Notes under the pieces: model-generated
Database searches by the model: none
Told to the model about the DNA's origin: nothing
The model's input: only the letters and a program-made list of their open reading frames with translations
Made by a program: the position numbers and the translations under genes
Shown here: piece by piece, positions 17,846 through 26,565 of the stretch
How positions within the stretch are numbered: position 1 is the first letter of the stretch
How the letters are laid out: every line of letters begins with the position of its first letter
Assembly (NCBI RefSeq): GCF_009650215.1
Contig: NZ_CP045851.1
Span: 2,135,001-2,199,000, forward strand
Length of the DNA: 64,000 bases
Direction of reading: 5' to 3'
Origin: Actinomarinicola tropica
GTDB taxonomy: Bacteria > Actinomycetota > Acidimicrobiia > Acidimicrobiales > SKKL01

Positions 17846-17876
17846 GACCGGTACAACGCCGTCGGCGAGCGTTCCG

Positions 17877-18317
17877 TCAGGTCGTCGGTTCGGCGTCGAC
17901 CACGACGAAGAGCAGGTCGGCCTGGCAGGCGAGCTCACCGCCCACCGACGCCGTCCCGCTGCCCTTGCCCGCCCGGGCCGACAGGCGTCCCATCGTGATC
18001 TCGAGGTCGAGCACGTCGCCGGGACCGACCTGGCGGCGGAAGCGGGCCGAGTCGACGCCGCCGAACAGCGGCAGCTTGCCGGTGAACCGCTCGTCCTGGA
18101 GCACGGCCACCGCGCCGAGCTGGGCGATGGCCTCCACCATCAGCACGCCGGGCAGGGTGGGTCGACCGGGGAAGTGGCCGGCGAAGAAGTCCTCCTCACC
18201 CGTGAGGTGCCAGCGCCCCTTGGCCGACACGCCGGGCACCAGCTCGACGAGCTCGTCGATGAAGAGGAACGGCTGGCGGTGCGGGATGATCGACGACGGT
18301 GACGGGAGGTCGCTCAC
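17877..18317 (-). CDS. FabZ-like 3-hydroxyacyl-ACP dehydratase
   Basis: 146 residues with a hot-dog fold. The catalytic His and Glu lie in GHFPGRPTLPGVLMVEA (about 50-66), as in FabZ. It removes water from 3-hydroxyacyl-ACP. Length is normal. The start GTG overlaps the bcp stop (GTGA). Its place away from the fab operon, in a peroxiredoxin-sigma operon, leaves open whether it is the main FabZ or a side dehydratase. Confidence 0.85.
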   Translation of the reverse strand: MSDLPSPSSIIPHRQPFLFIDELVELVPGVSAKGRWHLTGEEDFFAGHFPGRPTLPGVLMVEAIAQLGAVAVLQDERFTGKLPLFGGVDSARFRRQVGPGDVLDLEITMGRLSARAGKGSGTASVGGELACQADLLFVVVDAEPTT

Positions 18318-18781
18318 GCCGAGAGGGCCTTCAGCAGGTTCTTCGGCGTGTCCTTCGGGCTGATCTTCGGCCACGCCTCGGCGACCTTGCCCTTCTCGTC
18401 GAGGAGGAACGCCGAGCGGATGATGCCCATGTACTTCTTGCCGTACATCGACTTCTCGCCCCAGACCCCGAACTTCTCCGCCACCTCGTGCTCCGGGTCG
18501 GACAGGAGGGTGAAGCCGAGCCCGTGCTTGTCGTCGAACTTCTTCAGCTTCTCGGGCTGGTCGGGGCTGATGCCGAGGATCACGGTGTCCCCGATGTCGT
18601 CGGCGATGTCCCGCAGCCCGCAGGCCTGGGTGGTGCAGCCCGGCGTGTCGGCCTTCGGGTAGAAGTACACGAGCACCTTGCGGCCGGCGAACGAGCTGAG
18701 GCGCACCTTCTCGCCGTTCTGGTCGAGCAGGGTGAACGCCGGCGCCTTCTTCCCGACGGCAGGGGTCGTGGTCTCGCTCAT
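18314..18781 (-). CDS. bcp: Thioredoxin-dependent peroxiredoxin, Bcp/PrxQ type
   Basis: 155 residues. The catalytic motif PGCTTQAC (about 45-52) holds the peroxidatic Cys and, five residues on, the resolving Cys typical of PrxQ. It reduces hydrogen and organic peroxides in the cytoplasm. First gene of the bcp-fabZ-sigma-ogt operon, preceded by a TAAGGT hexamer six bases before the ATG. Confidence 0.94.
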   Translation of the reverse strand: MSETTTPAVGKKAPAFTLLDQNGEKVRLSSFAGRKVLVYFYPKADTPGCTTQACGLRDIADDIGDTVILGISPDQPEKLKKFDDKHGLGFTLLSDPEHEVAEKFGVWGEKSMYGKKYMGIIRSAFLLDEKGKVAEAWPKISPKDTPKNLLKALSA

Positions 18782-18787
18782 GGCCGG

Positions 18788-18793
18788 ACCTTA
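18788..18793 (-). promoter_or_regulatory. Leaderless -10 box (TAAGGT) of bcp operon
   Basis: TAAGGT on the minus strand, six bases upstream of the bcp ATG; it overlaps the stop codon of the upstream NUDIX gene. Confidence 0.5.
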
Positions 18794-19258
18794 CCGCCGG
18801 GCGATCGAGCACCGGAGCGGCTCGATCCACATGGCCTGGATCGGCCACAGCTCCGCCGCGGCGACGTCGAGGTCGACCCAGCGCAGCGCGAACCGGTGCA
18901 GTGGCACGTCGCCGTCGCCGCACTCGTCCCACTCCCAGGCGTCAACCGCCGTCGGCCGGTCGAGGCGCAGGTGGAACACGTGCTGGACCTGCTCCTCCAG
19001 CCCGACCGGGACCCGCCCGTGGTCGGCGTACCGCCACGCCTCCCCGAGCTTGCGGACGACCTCGGCGTCCGCGATGCCGGACTCCTCCGCCAGCTCCCTC
19101 CGCACGGCGTCGACCGGCGCCTCGCCGAGGTGGATCCCGCCCGCCGGCACCTGCGTCCCCGCCTCGGGCTCGCCGACGTGGTCGAAGACGAGCAGGCGGC
19201 CCGCGGGATCGGTGACGAAGGCCGTCGCCCGCTGGTAGCAGTCCCGTGGCAGGTCCAT
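18791..19258 (-). CDS. NUDIX hydrolase
   Basis: 155 residues. A perfect Nudix box starts at GGIHLGE and continues to RELAEESGI (about residues 38-60), fitting Gx5Ex7REUxEExGU. Such enzymes hydrolyse nucleoside diphosphates linked to another moiety; the substrate is not readable. I start at MDLPRD (19258): a CAAGAT hexamer sits six bases upstream. Upstream codons in frame are Arg/Pro-rich and overlap the hup terminator. Confidence 0.85.
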   Translation of the reverse strand: MDLPRDCYQRATAFVTDPAGRLLVFDHVGEPEAGTQVPAGGIHLGEAPVDAVRRELAEESGIADAEVVRKLGEAWRYADHGRVPVGLEEQVQHVFHLRLDRPTAVDAWEWDECGDGDVPLHRFALRWVDLDVAAAELWPIQAMWIEPLRCSIARR

Positions 19259-19285
19259 CGGGACATCTTGGCCCCGGACGCGACG

Positions 19286-19313
19286 GTGGGACGGCCCTTT
19301 CGGACCGTCCCAC
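19286..19313 (-). terminator. hup terminator hairpin
   Basis: On the minus strand GTGGGACGG (19305-19313) pairs perfectly with CCGTCCCAC (19286-19294), with three more pairs inside closing a GAAA tetraloop. It lies 25 bases past the HU stop. No U-tract follows. Confidence 0.75.
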
Positions 19314-19337
19314 ACGTGCGATCGGTGCTGCGGGGCC

Positions 19338-19613
19338 TCAGCCCTTGGCGGCAGCCTTGAGCTTCGAACCCGCCGAGACCTTGGCGGCCTTGGTGGCAGG
19401 GATCTGGATCGTCTCACCGGTGGCCGGGTTGCGGCCGGAGCGGGCGGAGCGCTCCGTCTGCTCGAACGAGATCCAGCCGGGGATGCTCACCTTCTCCCCC
19501 TTCCCGATGGCCTCGGCCACGACCTCGAAGAGCGCGTTGATCGTCTCGTCGACGTCCTTCTGGCTCTGCTCGGTGCGGGCGGCGACGGCGGCGACCAGCT
19601 CGGACTTGTTCAT
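19338..19613 (-). CDS. hup: HU-family DNA-binding protein
   Basis: 91 residues, the standard HU length. It starts MNKSELVAAVA and has the core VSIPGWISFE followed by the DNA-binding arm GRNPATGETIQIPA. There is no long Lys/Ala-rich tail like that of mycobacterial HU. It bends and compacts DNA as a dimer. A strong GAGGAGG lies nine bases before the ATG, so this gene is translated from a leader. A TTGACG at 19693-19698 (minus strand) may be its -35 box. Confidence 0.96.
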   Translation of the reverse strand: MNKSELVAAVAARTEQSQKDVDETINALFEVVAEAIGKGEKVSIPGWISFEQTERSARSGRNPATGETIQIPATKAAKVSAGSKLKAAAKG

Positions 19614-19694
19614 GTGGGATGTCCTCCTCGGGGGCCCGGGACGTCGGATGGACCGGGCCGTTGGGGGCCACGCGAGTCGATCAGGCCCGCCACG

Positions 19695-20135
19695 TCAAGC
19701 ACCCGCGGGTCCGGGACCCGTGAAGCGGAACGGCGAGTTGACCATCGCGGACGCCGCCATCTCGAAGTACGAGAGCATCTGCTGCTCGATCTCATCAGGT
19801 AGATCACGGGCCGCCAGCGTGCGGTCGACGGCGTCGCGCATGTGCGCGAGCCAGTGATCGCGCTCGGTCTGGCCGATCGTGAACGGGTTGTGGCGCATGC
19901 GCAGTCGGGGGTGGCCACGCTCCTCGCTGTAGCGGGGAGGGCCGCCCCAGTACTGGGCGAGGAAGCCGGCCAGGCGGTGCCGGGCGCCGGCCATGTCCTC
20001 CTCGGGGTACATCGGTCGGAGGACGGGGTCGCCCTCGACCCCGTCGTAGAAGCGGTCGACGAGCTCGTCGAAGAACGGTTGGCCCCCGACGGCGTCGTAG
20101 ACGGTGGGACCTTCGGGCGGTGCGGCGTCGGACAT
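19695..20135 (-). CDS. Group II truncated haemoglobin (TrHbO-like)
   Basis: 146 residues, a 2-on-2 globin. VYDAVGGQPFFDELVDRFY is the A/B/E start, RHNPF holds the proximal His (about residue 81), and a conserved Trp lies in DHWLAHM. Group II globins bind oxygen and may deliver it or detoxify NO and peroxide. TACGGT lies eight bases before the ATG. Confidence 0.92.
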   Translation of the reverse strand: MSDAAPPEGPTVYDAVGGQPFFDELVDRFYDGVEGDPVLRPMYPEEDMAGARHRLAGFLAQYWGGPPRYSEERGHPRLRMRHNPFTIGQTERDHWLAHMRDAVDRTLAARDLPDEIEQQMLSYFEMAASAMVNSPFRFTGPGPAGA

Positions 20136-20143
20136 CGCCGCCC

Positions 20144-20149
20144 ACCGTA
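20144..20149 (-). promoter_or_regulatory. Leaderless -10 box (TACGGT) of the globin gene
   Basis: TACGGT on the minus strand, eight bases upstream of the globin ATG at 20135. Confidence 0.55.
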
Positions 20150-20157
20150 CCGGCCGC

Positions 20158-20514
20158 TCAGCGGGTGACCCGCTCCCCTCCGACGCCCGTGTAGCGCGAC
20201 ATCGCCCGGCTCATGCGCTCGGCCCACCAGTGCTCGTCACGGGCGTGGGCGTGGAAGTGCGTCGGCACCTGGCGCATGGTGCGATCGATCGTGAAGGCGC
20301 CGTCGCCGAACCGCGCCGCCGCCACCGCCGAGAGGGTCGCGAGCATGGCCTCGACCTCGGCCTCCGACGGCGAGGCCCCGTGGCGCTGCCAGACGACCAT
20401 CGGCACGGAGCAGACCTCGCAGTCGGCCACCCAGCACAGCTCGTCCTCGTGGTACCAGTGGGTGAACCGTGCGGCCTCGCACAGCTCGCAGTCAGCCGCG
20501 GTCGATCCGCTCAC
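20158..20514 (-). CDS. Cys/His-rich HIT-like small protein, unknown function
   Basis: 118 residues. Two close Cys pairs occur: CELC at about 9-12 and CEVC at about 32-35. A THFHAHAR near residue 87 resembles the HxHxH loop of HIT-family nucleotide hydrolases, and many HIT proteins also carry an N-terminal zinc-binding CxxC. The spacing suggests a HIT-like fold with a metal site, but the family is not certain. Its ATG overlaps the trpA stop region by 23 bases, so it is the tail gene of the trp run. Confidence 0.6.
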   Translation of the reverse strand: MSGSTAADCELCEAARFTHWYHEDELCWVADCEVCSVPMVVWQRHGASPSEAEVEAMLATLSAVAAARFGDGAFTIDRTMRQVPTHFHAHARDEHWWAERMSRAMSRYTGVGGERVTR

Positions 20515-21283
20515 GGAACTCCCCGACGAGCTCGACGCAGGCGTCGAACCCGTGGTCGGTCAGCCGCTGGATGATCGCCGAGCCGACGACGACGCCGTCG
20601 GCGACCTCGCAGGTCTGGGCGGCCTGCTCGGGGGTCGAGACGCCGACACCCACGGCGACGGGCACGTCGGTGAGGCGGGTGAGGCGTCCGGCGATGTCGA
20701 GGGCGCTGGCTGCGAGCTGCTCGCGCTCACCGGTGATCCCGAGCAGGCCCACGGCGTAGACGAAGCCCCGTGCCCGGGCGCAGATGCGGCTGAGCCGCTC
20801 GTCGGACGCGGTGGGCGCGGCGAGCATCACCGTCTCGATGCCGGCAGCGTCCGCCTCCGTGCACCACGGGCCCGACTCCTCGAGGGGCAGGTCCGGCAGG
20901 ATCGACGCCACGATCCCGGCGCGCCGCAGGTTCTCGGCGTAGCGCTTCAACCCCATGTGGAACGGGATATTGTAGTAGGTCATGGCGATGAGCGGGATGC
21001 CGACGTCGAGCTTCTCGACCTCGTCGAGGATCGACGCCGGGGTCGCACCGGCCTCCAGGGCGGCTGCGGATGACACCTGGATCGTGGGTCCGTCCATGAC
21101 CGGGTCGGAGAACGGGATGCCGATCTCGATCGCATCGGCGCCGGCGGCGGCGACGGCCTCGACCAGGCGCGGCCAGTCGGCGCCGTAGCCGGCGGTGAGG
21201 TAGGGCATGAAGAACTTGCGGCCGTCCGCCCGCCGGGCCCGGAGGTGCCGCTCCAACGGGCCGTGCGACGTCCCGTCACCCAC
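20492..21283 (-). CDS. trpA: Tryptophan synthase alpha subunit
   Basis: 263 residues, TIM barrel. Catalytic Glu is in [12 protein letters not shown] and Asp in [11 protein letters not shown] (about residues 48-64). The phosphate-binding loop is [11 protein letters not shown]. It splits indole-3-glycerol phosphate to indole, passed to TrpB. The start overlaps the trpB stop by 8 bases. Confidence 0.96.
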   Translation of the reverse strand: MGDGTSHGPLERHLRARRADGRKFFMPYLTAGYGADWPRLVEAVAAAGADAIEIGIPFSDPVMDGPTIQVSSAAALEAGATPASILDEVEKLDVGIPLIAMTYYNIPFHMGLKRYAENLRRAGIVASILPDLPLEESGPWCTEADAAGIETVMLAAPTASDERLSRICARARGFVYAVGLLGITGEREQLAASALDIAGRLTRLTDVPVAVGVGVSTPEQAAQTCEVADGVVVGSAIIQRLTDHGFDACVELVGEFRERIDRG

Positions 21284-22451
21284 CGAGGATCTCCATCATC
21301 TGGGCGACGTCCTTGTCCCCTCGCCCCGAGAGGTTGAGCAGCACGACCTTGCCGGCCAGCTCGTCGCGCGCCCGACTGACCCAGGCCAGAGCGTGGGCCG
21401 ACTCGAGCGCGGGGATGATGCCCTCGGTGCGGGCGAGCAGCTGGAAGGCGTCGACGACCTCGGCGTCGGAGACGTGCTCGTAGCGGGCCCGACCGATCTC
21501 CGCGAGGTGCGCGTGCTCGGGGCCGACCCCCGGGTAGTCGAGGCCGGCGGAGATGGACTCCGCCTCGATGACCTGGCCCCACTCGTCCTGCATGAGGTAG
21601 CTGGTCATGCCGTGGACGACGCCGGGCACCGCGCGTCCGATCGCCGCCCCGCCCATCGGCTCGACGCCGACGAGCTCGGCGTCGGTGTCGACGAACCCGG
21701 AGAAGATGCCGATGGCGTTGGACCCACCGCCGACGCAGGCGGTGACCACGTCGGGGTCCCGCCCCAGCAGCTCCTGCACCTGCTCCCGGGCCTCCGTGCC
21801 GATGACCCGGTGGAGCTCGCGCACCATCCAGGGGTACGGGTGCGGGCCCATCGCGGACCCGAGGCAGTAGGCGGTCTCGCCCACCGTCGCGACCCAGTCC
21901 CGCATCGCCTCGTTGACGGCGTCCTTCAGGGTGCGGCTCCCGGAGGATGCCGGCTTCACCTCGGCGCCGAGCAGTCGCATGCGGAAGACGTTGAGCGCCT
22001 GGCGCTCCATGTCGACCTCGCCCATGTAGACGGTGCACGACAGGCCGAACAGGGCTGCGGCGGTGGCCGTCGCGACGCCGTGCTGCCCGGCGCCGGTCTC
22101 GGCGACGAGACGGGTCTTGCCCATGCGCCGGGCGAGCAGGGCCTGGCCGAGGACGTTGTTGATCTTGTGCGACCCGGTGTGGTTGAGGTCCTCGCGCTTG
22201 AGCAGCAGGGTGAGGCCGAGCTCGTCGGAGAGCCGGTGGCAGGGCGTGAGCGCCGACGGCCGACCGGCGTAGGAGCGCAGGAGCTCGTCGAGCTCGGACC
22301 GGAAGGCGGGGTCGGCCCAGGCCTCGGTGAACGCGGCCTCCAGCTCCTCGCACGCGGGGACGAGCGTCTCGGGGATGAACCGGCCGCCGAAGCTGCCGAA
22401 GCGTCCGTTCTCCGGAAGGCCCATGAGGGAGCCCCCGTCGGTGGCGGTCAT
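21276..22451 (-). CDS. trpB: Tryptophan synthase beta subunit
   Basis: 391 residues. PLP-binding Lys is in [10 protein letters not shown] (about residue 84); the phosphate loop [10 protein letters not shown] lies near 231. It is the canonical TrpB1 type. It condenses indole with serine. I start at MTATDG (22451), whose ATG overlaps the trpF stop. The same frame stays open far upstream but only shadows trpF. Confidence 0.96.
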   Translation of the reverse strand: MTATDGGSLMGLPENGRFGSFGGRFIPETLVPACEELEAAFTEAWADPAFRSELDELLRSYAGRPSALTPCHRLSDELGLTLLLKREDLNHTGSHKINNVLGQALLARRMGKTRLVAETGAGQHGVATATAAALFGLSCTVYMGEVDMERQALNVFRMRLLGAEVKPASSGSRTLKDAVNEAMRDWVATVGETAYCLGSAMGPHPYPWMVRELHRVIGTEAREQVQELLGRDPDVVTACVGGGSNAIGIFSGFVDTDAELVGVEPMGGAAIGRAVPGVVHGMTSYLMQDEWGQVIEAESISAGLDYPGVGPEHAHLAEIGRARYEHVSDAEVVDAFQLLARTEGIIPALESAHALAWVSRARDELAGKVVLLNLSGRGDKDVAQMMEILGG

Positions 22452-23113
22452 CCGCCCTCCTCCTGCCAGTCGTAGAGCGCGCCGGTCGGCGCGTGGTCGT
22501 GCTCGAGGTCCTCGCCCGCAGCCTTGGCGGCGGCGACGAAGGCCCGCACCTTGCGAGGGTCCTTGCGGCCGGGCGAGGACTCGACGCCGCTCGACACGTC
22601 GACGCCCCAGGGTCGGACGCGTGCGATGGCATCGCCCACGTTGTCGGGTGTGAGCCCCCCGGCGAGGAGGATCCGACGACCCGACGGAGCGCCCTCGGCG
22701 AGCGACCAGTCGAAGACCTGCCCGCTCCCGGGCGTCGGCGAGTCGATCAGGATCACGTCGGCGCCCCACTCGTCGGAGCGCCGCAGGGCATCGGCACCGG
22801 CGGGGAACGCCTGGACCAGGAACCCGACCCGTGCACGCACGAACCGCGCGTCCTCCGGGGTCTCGTGGCCGTGGAGCTGGGCGCCGCCGAGACCGGCCGT
22901 CTGGACCTGCTCGACCACGCGCTGCGGCGCCTCGTCCCGGAACACCCCGAGGGTGAGGATCTCGGGGGGCAACCGGCGGACGATGTCCCGCACGTGACCG
23001 GCCGCGACCTGCCGCGACGACGGCGCGAACACGAAGCCGAGCGCGTCGGCTCCCATCGCCACCGCGAGGAGGGCGTCGTCCTCGCTCGTGATCCCGCAGA
23101 TCTTCACGAACAC
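22448..23113 (-). CDS. trpF: Phosphoribosylanthranilate isomerase
   Basis: 221 residues, TIM barrel. It begins VFVKICGIT, with catalytic Cys7-equivalent in KICG, and has the catalytic Asp in [12 protein letters not shown]. It isomerises PRA to CdRP. I place the start at the GTG at 23113: a TACGGT hexamer lies exactly seven bases upstream, and the upstream ATG at 23146 would contain that promoter. A dedicated TrpF is notable because many actinobacteria use the bifunctional PriA instead. Confidence 0.92.
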   Translation of the reverse strand: MFVKICGITSEDDALLAVAMGADALGFVFAPSSRQVAAGHVRDIVRRLPPEILTLGVFRDEAPQRVVEQVQTAGLGGAQLHGHETPEDARFVRARVGFLVQAFPAGADALRRSDEWGADVILIDSPTPGSGQVFDWSLAEGAPSGRRILLAGGLTPDNVGDAIARVRPWGVDVSSGVESSPGRKDPRKVRAFVAAAKAAGEDLEHDHAPTGALYDWQEEGG

Positions 23114-23120
23114 GGCTGGC

Positions 23121-23126
23121 ACCGTA
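23121..23126 (-). promoter_or_regulatory. Leaderless -10 box (TACGGT) of trpF-trpB-trpA
   Basis: TACGGT on the minus strand, seven bases upstream of the chosen trpF GTG. It decides the start. Confidence 0.6.
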
Positions 23127-23142
23127 CCGCGGCGACCGTGCG

Positions 23143-23940
23143 TCACCCCTCCACTTGGCGGGCCGGAACGGCCCGCAGCGCCTCCACCGCGGCGCCGGGG
23201 TCCCCGGCGGTGACGAGGCTCTCACCGACGAGCACGGCGTCGTAGCCGGCGTCGGCCAGCCGTCGGGCGTCGTCGGGGCCGCGGACGCCGGACTCGGCCA
23301 CCCGCACGACGCTCGGCGGGATCAGCGGGGCGACACGCTCGGCGCGCGCCGTGTCGACCTCGAAGGTCACGAGGTCCCGCTGGTTGACCCCGACCATGTC
23401 GGCGTCGATCGCGAGGGCACGCTCGAGCTCGGCCTCGTCGTGGACCTCGACGAGGACGTCGAGCGTCAGCGCTCGCGCCAACTCCGCGAAGTGGCGCATC
23501 TCGCCGTCGTCGAGGGCCGCGGCGATGAGCAGGACGGCGTCGGCGCCCATCAGGCGGGCGTCGCAGACGTCGAGGGGCGACACCGTGAAGTCCTTGCGGA
23601 GGACGGGGACGCCGACCGCGGCCCGGGCCGTCGCGAGGTCGGCCGGCGAGCCCCCGAAGTGGCCGACGTCGGTCAGGACCGACAGGCACGTGGCACCACC
23701 GCCCTCGTACGCCGCGGCCAGGACCGCTGGGTCGAGGTCGGCGAACAGGTCACCCTTGGACGGCGACCGGCGCTTCACCTCCGCGATGACGGCGAGGCCC
23801 TCGGACTCGGCGATCGCCCGCCGGAACCCCCGGGTGGGCGGCGCGGTCCCGGCCTGGTCGATGAGCCACTCGACGTCGCGGTCGTCGTCGGCGGCGAGGG
23901 CGCGGTGCGCGGCCAGGATCGCGTCGAGGTACGTGGTCAC
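23143..23940 (-). CDS. trpC: Indole-3-glycerol phosphate synthase
   Basis: 265 residues, TIM barrel. Conserved catalytic elements: [12 protein letters not shown] (about 51-62), VLRKDF (about 114), VEVHDEAEL (about 162), VGVNQRDL (about 182) and VAESGVRG (about 214). It closes CdRP to indole-3-glycerol phosphate. Start GTG with TAGGGT six bases upstream. It is followed by trpF 29 bases after the stop. Confidence 0.96.
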   Translation of the reverse strand: MTTYLDAILAAHRALAADDDRDVEWLIDQAGTAPPTRGFRRAIAESEGLAVIAEVKRRSPSKGDLFADLDPAVLAAAYEGGGATCLSVLTDVGHFGGSPADLATARAAVGVPVLRKDFTVSPLDVCDARLMGADAVLLIAAALDDGEMRHFAELARALTLDVLVEVHDEAELERALAIDADMVGVNQRDLVTFEVDTARAERVAPLIPPSVVRVAESGVRGPDDARRLADAGYDAVLVGESLVTAGDPGAAVEALRAVPARQVEG

Positions 23941-23946
23941 CGCGGC

Positions 23947-23952
23947 ACCCTA
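23947..23952 (-). promoter_or_regulatory. Leaderless -10 box (TAGGGT) of trpC
   Basis: TAGGGT on the minus strand, six bases before the trpC GTG at 23940, in the 13-base gap after dnaJ. Confidence 0.55.
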
Positions 23953-23953
23953 G

Positions 23954-24487
23954 TCAGAGCCGATCGTGACGTCGGGTCTCGAGGACGACGGCCAACGGGG
24001 CGAGGGCGAACAGGACCACCCCGAGCACGACGGCCGACACGCCGAGCGCCACCACCGGGCCGAGCCGCACGATCGACCCGACGACCAGGGCGCCGATGCC
24101 GAGCACGACGCAGGCGACGGGGACGATCGCCAGGGCCCGACCGCCCCGGGGCCGACGGGCGTGCGCCTCCCCGTACAGATCGTCGAGGTCGAGCTCCTCC
24201 TCGTCCGTGTCGTAGGGCGTCCAGGTCCACGGGTCGTCCTCGGCGGCGTCGACGTCGAACGAGGGCCCGGCGAGGCTCAGGTCGTACCGGTCGCGGCGCG
24301 CCGGGTCCCGCAGCTCGCGCCAGGCCTCGTTGATCTGGCGCATGCGGCGCTCGGCCTCCGCCCGGGCCGCAGGCGGGGAGTCGGCGTGGCGGTCCGGGTG
24401 GTGGTCCCGGGCCAGGCGCACGTAGGCCCGGCGGATCTCGTCGGTGGAGGCCGTCGGGTCGACGCCGAGCACCTCGTAGTGGGTCAC
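23954..24487 (-). CDS. J-domain membrane protein
   Basis: 177 residues. The N-terminal J domain (1-72) has the essential HPD within ARDHHPDRHAD (about 29-32). An acidic linker with the segment DTDEEELDLDDLYGE follows, then two membrane segments (about 115-137 and 143-165). J domains stimulate DnaK ATPase; this one would tether DnaK at the membrane. It lacks the Gly/Phe and zinc domains of true DnaJ. A TAGCCT hexamer six bases upstream of the GTG suggests its own promoter inside the end of the GT87 gene. Confidence 0.88.
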   Translation of the reverse strand: MTHYEVLGVDPTASTDEIRRAYVRLARDHHPDRHADSPPAARAEAERRMRQINEAWRELRDPARRDRYDLSLAGPSFDVDAAEDDPWTWTPYDTDEEELDLDDLYGEAHARRPRGGRALAIVPVACVVLGIGALVVGSIVRLGPVVALGVSAVVLGVVLFALAPLAVVLETRRHDRL

Positions 24488-25680
24488 GCGGTCAGGCTAG
24501 GACCGCGCGCGCCGACCAGATCCGCCGAGGCACCGGTCCAACGGGCCCAGTGCGCCCACGCGAAGGTGCCCACGACGAGCGCGGTGACGGGTTCGAAGCC
24601 GAGCGTCGACGCCCCGAGGTGGGCGAACCCCGCCGCCCACCAGGCCGCGACCGCCGCCAGCCGCCAGGCTGCTGGCACGGTGGGCAGAAGCGCGGCGAGG
24701 GCCACGAGGAGCAGTCCGGCGTCGTAGTACAGCGCGTGCGGAGCGATGAGGAGGAGGCTCGGCAGCACGAGCGCGGGGACGAGGGGCGAGGCGAGAGGCA
24801 GACCCCGCAACGACAGGACCAGCAGGACCGCGACCGCAGCCGACGCGCCCATCCCGATGACCGCCGCCGCGCCGCTCCCCTGTCCCAGCGCGACCTCGGC
24901 CATCCCGAGCGGCGACACCTCGTTGCGCAGGTTGCTGCCCTGGTCGATGTCGCTCAGGGAGGAGACCATCTCGAGCCAGCGGGCGACCCACCCCGGCCCG
25001 GCGACGAGCGCCGACCCGAGCCAGACCGCGAGCGACGCGGCTGCCGCACCACCGAGGGCACGCCACCGGCGGTCGAGGAGCAGCAGGCCGACGACGACCG
25101 CCCCGTACTGGGGCTTGACGAGCAGCAGACCTGCAGCGACCCCTGCGAGGAGGTCGCGGTCGTCGAGCAGCGCCACCCAGACGGCGACGACGAGGAGGAG
25201 CACCGCAGCCGTCGTCTGGCCGTTGAAGACCCCGATGAACATCGGTAGGAACGTCAGGCCCACCGCGAGCGCAGCCGGGGCGTACCGTCGCTCGAGCCAC
25301 GGCAGCCGACCGCGCAGCAGGCGGACGGAGGCGAGGGCGCACCCCACCATGAACCCGGTGTGGACCAGGTAGACGAGCCGCAGGTCGAGGTCGGCCATCG
25401 CCGCGTACGGCGCGGCCAGGACCGCGGGGTACGGGAAGAGGATCCCCCCGGTCTCCCCATCGGCCCAGAGGTCGGCCTGCGCGGCCAGCTGGCGCTCGGG
25501 CTCGTAGAGGTCGACGCCGTCGCCGTCGGCCACGATGCGTCCGGCTCCCACGAACTCGGGCAGGTCGCCCCCGAGCCGGCCGGTGAGGGTCGCGGCGTCC
25601 CTGCTCGAGACGACGACGAGGAGGACGGCGAGCAGGAGCGCACCGAGGACCGCCAACGGATAGACCCGAGTGCGGTCCAC
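24484..25680 (-). CDS. GT87-family (DUF2029) membrane glycosyltransferase
   Basis: 398 residues with about ten hydrophobic helices. After the first helix an outer loop contains GGDLPEFVGAGRIV and DLYEP, matching the Asp-bearing first loop of GT87/GT-C mannosyltransferases. LLLVKPQYG near residue 195 is the family KPQ motif. Such enzymes add mannose from polyprenyl-phosphomannose to cell-envelope glycolipids in mycobacteria; the acceptor here is unknown. GTG start, three bases after the ygfZ stop. Confidence 0.83.
   Translation of the reverse strand: MDRTRVYPLAVLGALLLAVLLVVVSSRDAATLTGRLGGDLPEFVGAGRIVADGDGVDLYEPERQLAAQADLWADGETGGILFPYPAVLAAPYAAMADLDLRLVYLVHTGFMVGCALASVRLLRGRLPWLERRYAPAALAVGLTFLPMFIGVFNGQTTAAVLLLVVAVWVALLDDRDLLAGVAAGLLLVKPQYGAVVVGLLLLDRRWRALGGAAAASLAVWLGSALVAGPGWVARWLEMVSSLSDIDQGSNLRNEVSPLGMAEVALGQGSGAAAVIGMGASAAVAVLLVLSLRGLPLASPLVPALVLPSLLLIAPHALYYDAGLLLVALAALLPTVPAAWRLAAVAAWWAAGFAHLGASTLGFEPVTALVVGTFAWAHWARWTGASADLVGARGPSLTA
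24494..24499 (-). promoter_or_regulatory. Leaderless -10 box (TAGCCT) of the J-domain gene
   Basis: TAGCCT, then GACCGC and GTG. The same 15 bases occur at rlmN (35991-36005) on the other strand. Confidence 0.55.
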
Positions 25681-25683
25681 GCG

Positions 25684-26565
25684 TCAGGAGCCGACCAGGG
25701 GGAGGTCGCGGATGGGGGCCTCGACGCCGTCGACGACGATCGGCGCCGGCGACTCGACGCCGCGCTTGAGGTAGGCCAGGGCCACGGCACCCCCGTGGGT
25801 CCCGCCCGCCGTCGCGCTGGTGATCGTTCCGACAGCGTCGCCGCCGAGGTTCAACGCCGCACCCGTCGCCGGGACGCGCTCGTCGTCGAGCAGCACGCCG
25901 ACCAGCCGGCGGGGCGTCGTGCTCCCGCGCGAGTCGATGCGGGCGACCAGCTCCTGTCCCGTGTAGCAGCCCTTGGTGAAGCTCACCGAGGCGGGGACGA
26001 CGCCGGCTTCGGCGGGGATGGTCGACTCGTCGAGCTCGGCCCCCATCCGGGGTGTGCCGGACTCGATGCGCAGCACCTCGAGCGCCGCCGGGCTGCAGGG
26101 GGCGAGTCCGGCGGGGACGGCGACGTCGGGGCCGAGCACGTCCCAGCCGCGCTCCCCTGGCCGGTCGACGGCCACCACGAGCCCGCCGTCGGGACGGGTC
26201 GCCTCGCGGCCTCGGATGGCCACGCCGGACCACTCGCGCGGCGTGAAGGTGACGGCCGTGCGCAGTCGGAACCGCTCGAGGCGGGCGAGGAGGGCCTCGC
26301 CCCAACCGGGGTCGCAGTCGAGGACGAACGCCGCATCGCCGATCCGGGTGATGCGGAACCAGACGTCGACCTTGCCCTGGGGCTGCAGCACGAAGGTCCA
26401 CGCCGACGAGCCGACGGCGAGCGCCGCGACGTCCTGGCTCAGCTGGCCCTGGAGGTAGTCGACCGCCGCCTCGCCCTCGGCGTGCACCACGTCGCGGGCG
26501 AGCGGCGCGGCGCCGGCGGCCTCACGCATCGTGCGGACCTGGTCGCGGATCTCGTCGGGCGTCAC
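25684..26565 (-). CDS. ygfZ: YgfZ/GcvT-like folate-binding protein
   Basis: 293 residues from the GTG at 26565. The family signature K-G-C-Y-x-G-Q-E is present as TKGCYTGQELVAR (about residue 195). YgfZ proteins use folate to support assembly or repair of certain iron-sulfur proteins. The start overlaps the trpE stop by four bases, so it is read with trpE. Confidence 0.9.
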   Translation of the reverse strand: MTPDEIRDQVRTMREAAGAAPLARDVVHAEGEAAVDYLQGQLSQDVAALAVGSSAWTFVLQPQGKVDVWFRITRIGDAAFVLDCDPGWGEALLARLERFRLRTAVTFTPREWSGVAIRGREATRPDGGLVVAVDRPGERGWDVLGPDVAVPAGLAPCSPAALEVLRIESGTPRMGAELDESTIPAEAGVVPASVSFTKGCYTGQELVARIDSRGSTTPRRLVGVLLDDERVPATGAALNLGGDAVGTITSATAGGTHGGAVALAYLKRGVESPAPIVVDGVEAPIRDLPLVGS

